A stretch of DNA of 5,791 nucleotides. Source: Flavobacteriales bacterium (GTDB lineage: Bacteria; Bacteroidota; Bacteroidia; Flavobacteriales; Flavobacteriaceae). A model generated the notes under the pieces. The model saw only the letters and a program-made list of their open reading frames with translations. It searched no databases and had not been told where the DNA came from. Below are positions 1 through 4,845 of this stretch, in pieces (the first letter of the stretch is position 1; every line of letters begins with the position of its first letter). A program made the position numbers and the translations under genes. Location: the NCBI GenBank assembly GCA_027031025.1, contig JALVEJ010000013.1, positions 1-5,791 of the forward strand, in the 5' to 3' direction.

Positions 1-61
1 TTTGTTCTCATTTTCATATACTATTTATTTATTATTAATTGTTAATTTTTTGGTTAAAAAA

Positions 62-90
62 AGCCGCTCACTTCGAAAAGTGAAGCGGCT
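62..90 (-). terminator. Intrinsic terminator of the Cys-motif protein/DoxX unit
   Basis: A strong stem-loop is formed by AGCCGCTCACTT (62-73) and AAGTGAAGCGGCT (78-90), with a CGAA loop and one bulged A at 83. Read on the minus strand, it is followed at once by seven T (the A run at 55-61). It lies about 60 bases beyond the stop of the DoxX gene. It therefore closes the two-gene unit and shows that no further gene of this operon follows to the left. Confidence 0.88.
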
Positions 91-103
91 ACTCAAACAA
101 CAC

Positions 104-126
104 ATAAGTGATTATGAAACACTTAT
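104..126. repeat. Small inverted repeat in the DoxX 3' untranslated region
   Basis: ATAAGTG (104-110) and CACTTAT (120-126) are a perfect 7-bp inverted repeat around a 9-base loop. It sits between the DoxX stop codon and the terminator. There is no T tract next to it, so it is not a second terminator. It could be a weak RNA hairpin at the mRNA 3' end, but a match of this length in AT-rich DNA may be chance. Confidence 0.3.
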
Positions 127-153
127 ATTATAGGAAACATTTTTTACAAGCCT

Positions 154-591
154 CTATTTTTTGCTTAAAAAATAATCCAGGCTATATTTTCCGGCACCGT
201 AAGCAAACAAAGTGAAAAGCATAATGGCATAATACAAGGGAATTTCAAAACCATTGTTGCCGGCTTCAAAACCATGTTTTAAATGGACGGTGGTTATGGC
301 TACAAACATTACAAAAATTAATAATAAACTGATAACGCGTGTGCCTAAACCCAAAATGAGCAAAATGACTCCTAAAAGCTCAGTTGTTCCTGCCAAATAA
401 GCATTCAAATAAGGAGCGGGATAACCCAGTGATTTAAACCAGTCGCCTATGGCAGTCATGTTTTGCCATTTCATCATGGCCGGTCCGAAAAAACCATAAG
501 CTAAGATCAGACGTAAGAGTAAGAGTGCAAAATTTTGAGATTTGCTTCCAATTCGAGCTAAAATTGCGTTGAGTTGTTTTAATTTTGACAT
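154..591 (-). CDS. DoxX-family membrane protein, HvfX-like
   Basis: This is a 145-residue inner-membrane protein with four predicted hydrophobic helices (about 21-40, 66-82, 84-103 and 119-134). The features match DoxX/DoxD-like small membrane proteins: LLRLILAYGFFGPAMMKW at 25-42, TELLGVILLILGLGTR at 70-85, and the ending YGAGKYSLDYFL at 131-142. The loop HGFEAGNNGFEIPLYY (106-121) and the GAGK-SLDY ending recall the DoxX proteins next to HvfA/bufferin-type precursors, called HvfX. DoxX biochemistry is poorly known; in Hvf-type operons a role in maturation or redox/metal handling has been suggested. The gene starts 20 bases after the Cys-motif protein gene and shares its promoter and terminator. 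The leader is A/T-rich with no Shine-Dalgarno, as expected in Bacteroidota. The DoxX family call is firm; the HvfX subfamily call is inferred from sequence feel plus its neighbour. Confidence 0.88.
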   Translation of the reverse strand: MSKLKQLNAILARIGSKSQNFALLLLRLILAYGFFGPAMMKWQNMTAIGDWFKSLGYPAPYLNAYLAGTTELLGVILLILGLGTRVISLLLIFVMFVAITTVHLKHGFEAGNNGFEIPLYYAIMLFTLFAYGAGKYSLDYFLSKK

Positions 592-611
592 AATTATATT
601 AATTTTAATTG

Positions 612-995
612 TTAAGCTTTACCACATTTACCGGTGCCACATTTATCATCTTTTGATTTTTTATCATCTTTTGATTTTTTATCATCTTTGGCTTTGCCAT
701 CACCACATTTACCATCGCCACATTTGTTTTTGGCATCTTTGGCTTTGCCGTCGCCGCATTTGCCGTCGCCACACTTGGTTTTTTCATTGGCTTTTTTGTC
801 GGAGGCTTTCGCATCACCGCATTTGCCGTCACCACACTTTAATAGATGATGATTGGAACTGTGTGCCATTTCAAATGATGGAACAGATTTATCAAGGTTG
901 TTTTGATGATCTGTCATGGCTGTTAAGGATACAAATCCTATTAACAATAAACTTAAACCCAATACTAAATTTCTTTTGTTTCGTTTTGTTTTCAT
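612..995 (-). CDS. Exported Cys-motif protein, putative HvfA-like metallophore precursor
   Basis: A 127-residue protein in two parts. Residues 1-9 are basic and 10-26 hydrophobic, followed by TAMTD, which looks like a Sec signal peptide or N-terminal anchor. There is no lipobox Cys, since the first Cys is residue 54. The spacer 27-52 carries four His (30, 45, 49, 50). From 53 to the end the protein is almost only K, D, G, C and A, with four KCGxGKCG units at 53-60, 74-81, 91-98 and 118-125, giving eight Cys in four pairs (54/59, 75/80, 92/97, 119/124). HvfA-family precursors of proteobacteria have a signal peptide followed by repeated EGKCG motifs. In them an MNIO (DUF692) enzyme is reported to convert the Cys to oxazolone/thioamide copper ligands. 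Here Asp replaces Glu. The neighbouring DoxX gene fits this family. No MNIO or HvfC gene is present in the window, so modification is unproven; an unmodified metallothionein-like role is the main alternative. The A-rich leader has no Shine-Dalgarno. Confidence 0.8.
   Translation of the reverse strand: MKTKRNKRNLVLGLSLLLIGFVSLTAMTDHQNNLDKSVPSFEMAHSSNHHLLKCGDGKCGDAKASDKKANEKTKCGDGKCGDGKAKDAKNKCGDGKCGDGKAKDDKKSKDDKKSKDDKCGTGKCGKA
643..691. repeat. Tandem 18-bp repeat coding for the KSKDDK linker
   Basis: The unit TTATCATCTTTTGATTTT occurs exactly at 643-660 and 661-678. The first 11 bases recur from 679 before the match decays. In the protein it gives the hexapeptide repeats between the third and fourth Cys motifs (residues about 102-118). 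Identical units at the DNA level point to recent duplication or slippage. The length of this linker is therefore likely to vary between strains in frame. Confidence 0.85.
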
Positions 996-1033
996 TTTTT
1001 TGTTTTTTTAAAATTTCTACTAATATAGTCGAC

Positions 1034-1066
1034 CAAATGTAACATTCCTTACAATTTTTATCAAAA
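1034..1066 (-). promoter_or_regulatory. Promoter of the Cys-motif protein/DoxX unit
   Basis: On the minus strand TTTTG (1062-1066), 20 bases, then TACATTTG (1034-1041) match the Bacteroidota primary sigma pattern (TTG near -33, TAnnTTTG near -7). The predicted transcription start is near 1027, leaving a leader of roughly 30 bases before the ATG at 995. No other equally good match was found in 996-1330. Confidence 0.65.
1038..1053. promoter_or_regulatory. Dyad overlapping the promoter, possible operator
   Basis: TGTAA-N6-TTACA is a perfect 5-bp inverted repeat (1038-1042 and 1049-1053). It overlaps the -7 box and the downstream half of the spacer of the promoter at 1034-1066. The position would suit a repressor, or an activator acting within the spacer. 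Half-sites this short and AT-rich can arise by chance, and TTACA also occurs singly at 1108, 1118 and 1211. No regulator gene is adjacent. Confidence 0.3.
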
Positions 1067-1133
1067 TATTTTATCACAAACATAAAATATTCTTATAATT
1101 AATTGATTTACAAAAATTTACAACAACAAAAAA

Positions 1134-1250
1134 ATGTGTAAGTTTAAAATAATTGATACAAGTAACGAAGTAAAATATCCTAATAATGGCACTATGTTGT
1201 TTGGTGTGGGTTACAAATTAGGGTCTGCTGAAAAACGTATAAAGTGTTAA
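1134..1250 (+). CDS. Doubtful small ORF, 38 codons
   Basis: An ATG at 1134, preceded by an A-rich leader (CAACAACAAAAAA) of the kind used in Bacteroidota, opens 38 codons ending at TAA 1248-1250. An in-frame TGA lies upstream at 1104. The peptide begins MCKFKIIDTS and ends in GVGYKLGSAEKRIKC, with Cys at positions 2 and 38; no family is recognised. The second half is less AT-rich than the rest of the intergenic region, which is why it is listed. There is no clear promoter. It could be a real small protein, a remnant of a decayed gene, or chance, and chance is quite possible at this length. Confidence 0.2.
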   Translation: MCKFKIIDTSNEVKYPNNGTMLFGVGYKLGSAEKRIKC

Positions 1251-1330
1251 TGTTAATAATTATCTTATTAGATATGTTATACCATAATATGAGGATTTAA
1301 AAAAATCGGATAAACATTAAAAACCAACAC

Positions 1331-1972
1331 TCAATCTGTTATAACTCTGTTCAGCAACATCACAATTTCGGAAAGAATCATGGCTGTAGCACCCCATATT
1401 TTGACATTTTCCACTTCAAAAGCTTTTAAATCGTATGTTTTACCAAAATAATTATGCCGGATATTGATTAATGGATGACGAAGTATGGGGGCAAAAGGCA
1501 ATTCTAAAATCTTTGCTACTTCTACCGGATCCATAACAAATTCCGGCGTTTGTCGGGTAATAGCCAAATAAGGCTGCACTTGATAATTGCTTATAGGAAT
1601 AAAAACCGGTGACAATGCGCGTTTTATTTGAATGTTTTCGGAAGCTATCCCTATTTCTTCCCGGGTTTCTCGTAAAGCAGTCTGTTTTAAGTCGGTATCA
1701 AAGGCTTCTTGTTTACCACCTGGGAACGCAATTTGCCCGGAATGATGTCCATTGTAGGTTTTACGCAATATAAAAACCATACGCGCCATGTTTTGTTTAT
1801 CGGGATATAACAAAGCTAATACAGCAGACTTACGAGGCGGTTCCATATGTGCAACATCTTTAAAAATCTGTTGTCTAACCTCCAAAGGCATCATCAAACT
1901 ATGAGCTTTTGCACCGGGCAAATCAAGATGCTCAGTTTGTTGGATAAGATATAAAACTTGCTCAAAATACAT
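1331..1972 (-). CDS. Nudix hydrolase, CoA pyrophosphatase type (NudL/NUDT7-like)
   Basis: A 213-residue Nudix hydrolase. After PPRKSAVLALLYP (45-57), a lead-in often seen in this group, comes HHSGQIAFPGGK (76-87), the HxGQIxFPGGK signature of the CoA-specific branch (bacterial NudL, yeast Pcd1, mammalian NUDT7). The Nudix box follows, with TALRETREEIG at 98-108 supplying the metal-binding Glu residues. The initial G-x5-E of the standard box is altered to the GG-x-D spacing usual in this branch. Members hydrolyse CoA or oxidised/acyl CoA to 3',5'-ADP and (acyl-)phosphopantetheine in the cytoplasm. IPISNYQVQPYLA (125-137) and WGATAMIL (193-200) also fit. The start ATG overlaps the stop of the RDD gene by one base, which implies coupled translation. 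The length is normal. Substrate choice is inferred from family only. Confidence 0.9.
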   Translation of the reverse strand: MYFEQVLYLIQQTEHLDLPGAKAHSLMMPLEVRQQIFKDVAHMEPPRKSAVLALLYPDKQNMARMVFILRKTYNGHHSGQIAFPGGKQEAFDTDLKQTALRETREEIGIASENIQIKRALSPVFIPISNYQVQPYLAITRQTPEFVMDPVEVAKILELPFAPILRHPLINIRHNYFGKTYDLKAFEVENVKIWGATAMILSEIVMLLNRVITD

Positions 1973-2694
1973 TAGGCTTTTCCTGAAAAATAATTGTAAT
2001 CTTTCAAAATGGTTTCTACAAATTGTTTATGTGACATATTTTCGGGCTTGGTAACATCCAATAAAGTTTCTATTCTGCCGGTTAGAGTTTTTAAAATTTT
2101 ATATTTTTTATTTTTTTGTGCTTCTGTAATAACGCTTTTAATTAAGCGAGCATCTCTGTCAGACAAATTTGCCACTTGTGAAAAAACAGGCGTATAAGCT
2201 TGTTCTATTTCTTGAAAAACACTTTGTCCCAGTTTGGTTTTTTGTTTTTCGGCAACGACAACTGTTTTGGCAACCAAATCGCCCAAACGTTGGGTTTTAT
2301 CGGTAAACAACATCACTATTAAAGCCAAACCGGGTATGGTATTGACTTCAAACAGCCTGAAAATCCATCGAATTAAAAAATCGCCTAACTTAGGATGACT
2401 GTTATCGGTTTTAACAATTCTGATCTTTACCAATTGCTTCCCTAAACTTTGTCCGTTATTCCAGTATTGCAGCAAAGGATAATATAAAAAATAAGGCAAC
2501 ATCAAGACGCTGACAAAAGTCCAAGTTGATAAATTATTGTAAAAATTGGTCAAACTCAATAAATAAAATACAAAATAATAAAACAATGCTAAAAACAACA
2601 TATCAAGTATAAAAGCAGCAAGTCGTTGTCCGACACCGGCTAAATTTTGTTTAATACCGATATTTTGCGCCGTTCTAATTTGAAATTCTCCCAT
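1972..2694 (-). CDS. RDD family membrane protein
   Basis: A 240-residue protein of unknown exact function. The RDD domain covers about residues 15-150. It contains GQRLAAFILD with the conserved Arg24 and Asp31, hydrophobic helices at about 27-48 and 57-77, and the loop GQSLGKQLVKIRIV (81-94). A third helix near 118-130 is followed by DKTQRLGDLVAKTVVV (132-147), with the second conserved Asp (139). Residues 155-240 form a charged cytoplasmic tail, probably helical, with no recognised motif. RDD proteins are inner-membrane proteins variously linked to transport or ion exchange; in many Bacteroidota an RDD gene sits beside a SpoIIM-like gene, which is absent here. It is first in a two-gene unit with the Nudix gene (TAATG overlap). 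The leader has no Shine-Dalgarno. Confidence 0.88.
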   Translation of the reverse strand: MGEFQIRTAQNIGIKQNLAGVGQRLAAFILDMLFLALFYYFVFYLLSLTNFYNNLSTWTFVSVLMLPYFLYYPLLQYWNNGQSLGKQLVKIRIVKTDNSHPKLGDFLIRWIFRLFEVNTIPGLALIVMLFTDKTQRLGDLVAKTVVVAEKQKTKLGQSVFQEIEQAYTPVFSQVANLSDRDARLIKSVITEAQKNKKYKILKTLTGRIETLLDVTKPENMSHKQFVETILKDYNYFSGKA

Positions 2695-2717
2695 AATTAT
2701 TTAAAAAAATGAAGTAA

Positions 2718-2725
2718 CAAATTTA
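2718..2725 (-). promoter_or_regulatory. Candidate -7 box for the RDD-Nudix unit
   Basis: Read on the minus strand, 2718-2725 is TAAATTTG, a full match to the Bacteroidota TAnnTTTG box, about 24 bases before the RDD ATG. No TTG is found at the expected -33 distance. The call rests on the -7 box and its position only. Confidence 0.4.
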
Positions 2726-2735
2726 ATAAAATACT

Positions 2736-2744
2736 TACATTTGC
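2736..2744 (+). promoter_or_regulatory. Candidate -7 box for the pssA unit
   Basis: TACATTTGC matches TAnnTTTGY on the plus strand. It would start transcription near 2751, giving an unusually long pssA leader of about 170 bases. No good -33 TTG precedes it. It lies only about ten bases from the opposing minus-strand box at 2718-2725, so the two would be a tightly packed divergent pair. Confidence 0.35.
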
Positions 2745-2830
2745 ACTAATTTATTGGATAAAAGTTCTATTAATATTAAATTAAGTTTAACAAAAATTAC
2801 AAATGGTATCCATTGATGATAAATTTATTG

Positions 2831-2849
2831 TTTTCTAAGATTTAGAAAA
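2831..2849. repeat. Perfect inverted repeat upstream of pssA
   Basis: TTTTCTAA (2831-2838) and TTAGAAAA (2842-2849) pair perfectly around a 3-base centre. The repeat lies in the pssA upstream region, inside the long leader if the promoter at 2736 is used. It is not placed like a terminator, since no gene runs into it. An operator or a leader hairpin is possible. The AT-only composition makes chance a real alternative. Confidence 0.4.
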
Positions 2850-2921
2850 ATAAAGAATACAAAAATTTGACACAACCCGGTAGGTTTTAATAATCTACTA
2901 GGATTTTGAAAATAAACCAAC

Positions 2922-3641
2922 ATGAAAATTACTAAATATATTCCTAATTTCTTAACCTTACTTAACTTGATTTCGGGTTTGATTGCTTTGTTTTTTGTTT
3001 TTCAGCAAAATTGGACTATGGTCGGAATTTGGGTTTTTGCCGGCATTTTTTTCGATTTTTTTGACGGACTTGCCGCCCGTACTTTTAAAGTTTCCGGTCC
3101 ATTGGGTTTACAACTCGACTCATTGGCCGATATGGTTACCAGCGGCGTGGTTCCGGCGTTTACTTTAAGTTTTTTGATTGCCGATGCTTTGGGTGTTTCC
3201 CTGACTCAAAATTTTGATTTTGATACCAAGCATCTGTTAGCTTTATCAGGTTTGGTAGTTGCTTTGGCTTCGGCTTATCGTTTGGCAAAATTTAATATCG
3301 ACGAGCGACAAACTTCATCATTCATAGGCTTGCCGACACCGGCTAACGCTTTGTTTATCATTTCATTGGCTTTAATTATTAGTAGCAACGACTCCCCGGC
3401 TCTTGCACACCGGCTCAACAATCCTTATGTATTGATTGTTATAGCATTGTTGTCGGCTTACTTGCTAAATGCCGAAATACCTTTATTCAGTTTAAAATTT
3501 AAAGATTTTTCGCTTGCAAATAATTGGAAAAAATATTTAATTATATGCCTGACGGTTATATTACTCCCGATTTTAAAGCTTGTAACGGTGCCTATGATTA
3601 TCATTTTGTATATTTTGATTTCGGTTTTGTTCAAGGAGTAA
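2922..3641 (+). CDS. pssA: CDP-diacylglycerol--serine O-phosphatidyltransferase
   Basis: A 239-residue integral membrane enzyme that makes phosphatidylserine and CMP from CDP-diacylglycerol and L-serine, the first committed step to phosphatidylethanolamine. The CDP-alcohol phosphatidyltransferase signature is complete: Asp45, Asp48-Gly49, Ala52-Arg53, Gly62, Asp66 and Asp70, fitting DxxDGxxAR-x8-GxxxDxxxD. The N-terminus (IPNFLTLLNLISGLIALFF, 7-25) and FIGLPTPANALF (134-145) are typical of the bacterial type II PssA rather than other enzymes of the superfamily. Several hydrophobic helices follow up to the C-terminus. The length is normal. A phosphatidylserine decarboxylase gene is not in the window. 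The downstream VTT-domain gene is on the same strand 76 bases away with no terminator between, so cotranscription is likely. The start is the first ATG after AAAATAAACCAAC, an A-rich leader without Shine-Dalgarno. Confidence 0.95.
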   Translation: MKITKYIPNFLTLLNLISGLIALFFVFQQNWTMVGIWVFAGIFFDFFDGLAARTFKVSGPLGLQLDSLADMVTSGVVPAFTLSFLIADALGVSLTQNFDFDTKHLLALSGLVVALASAYRLAKFNIDERQTSSFIGLPTPANALFIISLALIISSNDSPALAHRLNNPYVLIVIALLSAYLLNAEIPLFSLKFKDFSLANNWKKYLIICLTVILLPILKLVTVPMIIILYILISVLFKE

Positions 3642-3717
3642 GACATGAAAGAAAAGAGTTTTTTTCGCTTCTGAGATTGCTCTGTTAAATGACTACTAAT
3701 AAATGGTAAACTAAAAC

Positions 3718-4371
3718 ATGAAGTCTCTCATCAAACTTTACATCATCATCATTAGTGTTTTTGCCTTAATTTTTGCTTTGGTAAACTTAACGGGTTTACT
3801 AAGTGTAGCAGATATAAAAGCCTATTTGGAACAAATTGAGCATGCCGGTAAATTAAAAATCTTTGTTATCGTAGCAGTATTATTGGCATCTGATGTTTTT
3901 TTGTCGGTGCCAACTATCTTAATTGTTACCTATGCCGGTCATATCCTAGGATTTGGTTGGGGGTTATTGGCAGCGACAAGCGGCATGTTAGCGTCAGGCA
4001 CAATTGCTTACTTACTTTGTCGTTTTTCTGGCACAAAAATGTTACGTATTTTAATAAAAGACAAAAAACAAATAGACGAAGTTAACCGGATTTTTCACCG
4101 CTTGGGATTTGGCATGCTGATTATTGCTCGTGCATTACCGATGTTACCGGAAGCCACCTGTTGTTTGTCGGGGATGATGAATTTTAATTTTTTGAAGTTC
4201 TTAGGATATTATTTTTTAGGAACACTCCCCTACGCTATTGTATTGACCTATCTAGGTTCCATTAGCAGCGCTGATAATCCGTATCCGGCGTTTGTCGGTA
4301 TCGGGGTGGTTTATTTGGTTTTATATTTACTCTGGTTTTTCAAATTACGGCACTCACAAGCCCAAAGCTAA
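3718..4371 (+). CDS. TVP38/TMEM64 (VTT/DedA superfamily) membrane protein
   Basis: A 217-residue inner-membrane protein of the VTT domain family (formerly SNARE-associated). The hydrophobic stretches are at about 6-26, 48-72, 77-100, 131-140, 158-180 and 190-208. The family core is visible as GMLASGTIAYLLCRFSG (89-105), then RALPMLPEATCCLSGMMN (138-155) and FLKFLGYYFLGTLPYAIVLTYLG (from 158). These match the pattern of Arg-x-x-Pro-x-x-Pro followed by the re-entrant loop and G-x-x-P. DedA/VTT proteins are implicated in moving lipids across membranes: bacterial undecaprenyl phosphate recycling, and phospholipid scrambling by the eukaryotic relatives TMEM41B and VMP1. Its place behind pssA suggests a phospholipid or lipid-carrier substrate, but this is inference. 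No own promoter box is seen in the 76-base gap. Two adjacent Cys (148-149) lie in the re-entrant region. Confidence 0.88.
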   Translation: MKSLIKLYIIIISVFALIFALVNLTGLLSVADIKAYLEQIEHAGKLKIFVIVAVLLASDVFLSVPTILIVTYAGHILGFGWGLLAATSGMLASGTIAYLLCRFSGTKMLRILIKDKKQIDEVNRIFHRLGFGMLIIARALPMLPEATCCLSGMMNFNFLKFLGYYFLGTLPYAIVLTYLGSISSADNPYPAFVGIGVVYLVLYLLWFFKLRHSQAQS

Positions 4372-4388
4372 AAAATTGACGAAAAAAA

Positions 4389-4420
4389 TTTGATTTATTT
4401 ACAGAGTCGTTCTATTTTTG
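4389..4420 (+). promoter_or_regulatory. Promoter of tRNA-Thr
   Basis: TTTG (4389-4392), 20 bases, then TATTTTTG (4413-4420) is a full match to the Bacteroidota TTG/TAnnTTTG promoter. Transcription would start around 4427, only a few bases before the mature 5' end. It is the best promoter match in the window and supports the phylum assignment. It also serves as an internal reference for the other boxes. Confidence 0.8.
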
Positions 4421-4430
4421 TAGCACCAAT

Positions 4431-4503
4431 GCCACCTTAGCTCAGTTGGTAGAGCAGCTCACTCGTAATGAGCAGGTCGCGGGTTCAAGTCCCGTGGGTG
4501 GCT
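4431..4503 (+). tRNA. tRNA-Thr (anticodon CGT)
   Basis: A complete cloverleaf can be folded by eye. The acceptor stem is GCCACCT with GGGTGGC, the D stem GCTC with GAGC, and the anticodon stem GCTCA with TGAGC around the loop CTCGTAA. The variable loop is AGGTC, and the T stem GCGGG/CCCGT carries the loop TTCAAGT. The anticodon CGT (4464-4466) reads ACG, so this is a threonine tRNA. The discriminator base is T4503 and no CCA is encoded. A strong promoter lies just upstream and a terminator directly downstream, so it is a single-gene unit. No integrase or repeated 3' end suggests use as an attachment site. Confidence 0.97.
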
Positions 4504-4510
4504 CTTGATA

Positions 4511-4552
4511 AAAAAAAATCGCCTTGTGACTTGACACAAGGCGATTTTTTTT
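4511..4552. terminator. Bidirectional terminator between tRNA-Thr and cbpM
   Basis: A perfect 10-bp stem TCGCCTTGTG (4519-4528)/CACAAGGCGA (4535-4544) with a 6-base loop is flanked by eight A on the left and eight T on the right. It can end transcription both ways: the tRNA (and any read-through from the pssA unit) on the plus strand, and cbpA-cbpM on the minus strand. The cbpM stop codon (4551-4553) overlaps the outer edge of the T run. Confidence 0.93.
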
Positions 4553-4844
4553 AAATATCCTCATATAACCGCAAGCGATTTCTCAAATAAGCTATTTCGG
4601 ATTTCAGGTCTTCTATTTGATGTAGTAAATTAACAATCACATCAATCCCTTCCAAATTAATATTCAAATCAAAGTGCAAACGCATAATTTTTTCCACATC
4701 TGGAAGAATGGTTGCATCAATCATAAGTTCATCAGCCTCTGATTCAAACGGGATTAAATCAAATTGGCGTAATTCTTCAAAAAACGAATCGGGAATTTGA
4801 TACGATTCGCATAATTTATGTATGGAAATGAGTTGTTTAGTCAT
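4551..4844 (-). CDS. cbpM: Chaperone modulator CbpM (MerR-like)
   Basis: A 97-residue small protein of the CbpM/YccZ-type MerR-like family, which binds the J domain of CbpA and restrains its co-chaperone and DNA-binding activity. Residues 5-45 resemble the MerR-like helical head (LISIHKLCESYQIPDSFFEE, then LIPFESEADELMID). The pattern DVEKIMRLHFDLNINLEGID (49-68) is the characteristic MerR-like second helix ending in N-x-E-G-I. The tail NLLHQIEDLKSEIAYLRNRL (72-91) is a short coiled coil. No DNA-recognition role is evident. The gene follows cbpA with one base between stop and start (TAAGATG), implying coupled translation and controlled stoichiometry. The assignment rests on both the sequence pattern and the cbpA neighbour. 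Confidence 0.88.
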   Translation of the reverse strand: MTKQLISIHKLCESYQIPDSFFEELRQFDLIPFESEADELMIDATILPDVEKIMRLHFDLNINLEGIDVIVNLLHQIEDLKSEIAYLRNRLRLYEDI

Positions 4845-4845
4845 C

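Larger units (their letters stand above)
996..1330. other. Intergenic region between the Cys-motif unit and the Nudix gene
   Basis: These 335 bases lie upstream of the Cys-motif gene and downstream of the Nudix gene, both on the minus strand. They contain the promoter and dyad at 1034-1066 and a doubtful 38-codon plus-strand ORF at 1134-1250. There is also a weak AT-only hairpin at 1274-1290. No convincing T-tract terminator for the Nudix gene was seen, and no RNA gene is recognisable. Confidence 0.6.

Noticed and set aside
605..835. Minus-strand ORF of 76 codons in another frame of the repeat region
   Set aside because: It is a frame-shifted reading of the same repeats, with no leader or motif of its own.
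643..839. Repeats at 643-839 as a CRISPR or minisatellite
   Set aside because: They are in-frame coding repeats with irregular spacing inside one gene; there are no unique spacers of constant length.
542..1042. Long plus-strand ORF of 166 codons rich in His, Tyr and Cys
   Set aside because: It is the antisense of the Cys-motif protein gene and the start of the DoxX gene. Its composition simply mirrors the repeats, while the minus-strand frame has a signal peptide, regular Cys motifs, silent-site variation, a promoter and a terminator.
1274..1290. Hairpin ATGTTAT-ACC-ATAATAT as a terminator of the Nudix gene
   Set aside because: The stem is AT-only with a mismatch on the minus strand and no following T tract.
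3645..3674. Nine-codon ORF after pssA, preceded six bases upstream by AAGGAG
   Set aside because: AAGGAG is the last two sense codons of pssA, the ORF is very short, and Shine-Dalgarno use is weak in this phylum. It could be a remnant or chance.
4487..4510. tRNA-Thr 3' end as an integration site
   Set aside because: No integrase and no second copy of the tRNA end occur in the window; ordinary terminator and core genes follow.
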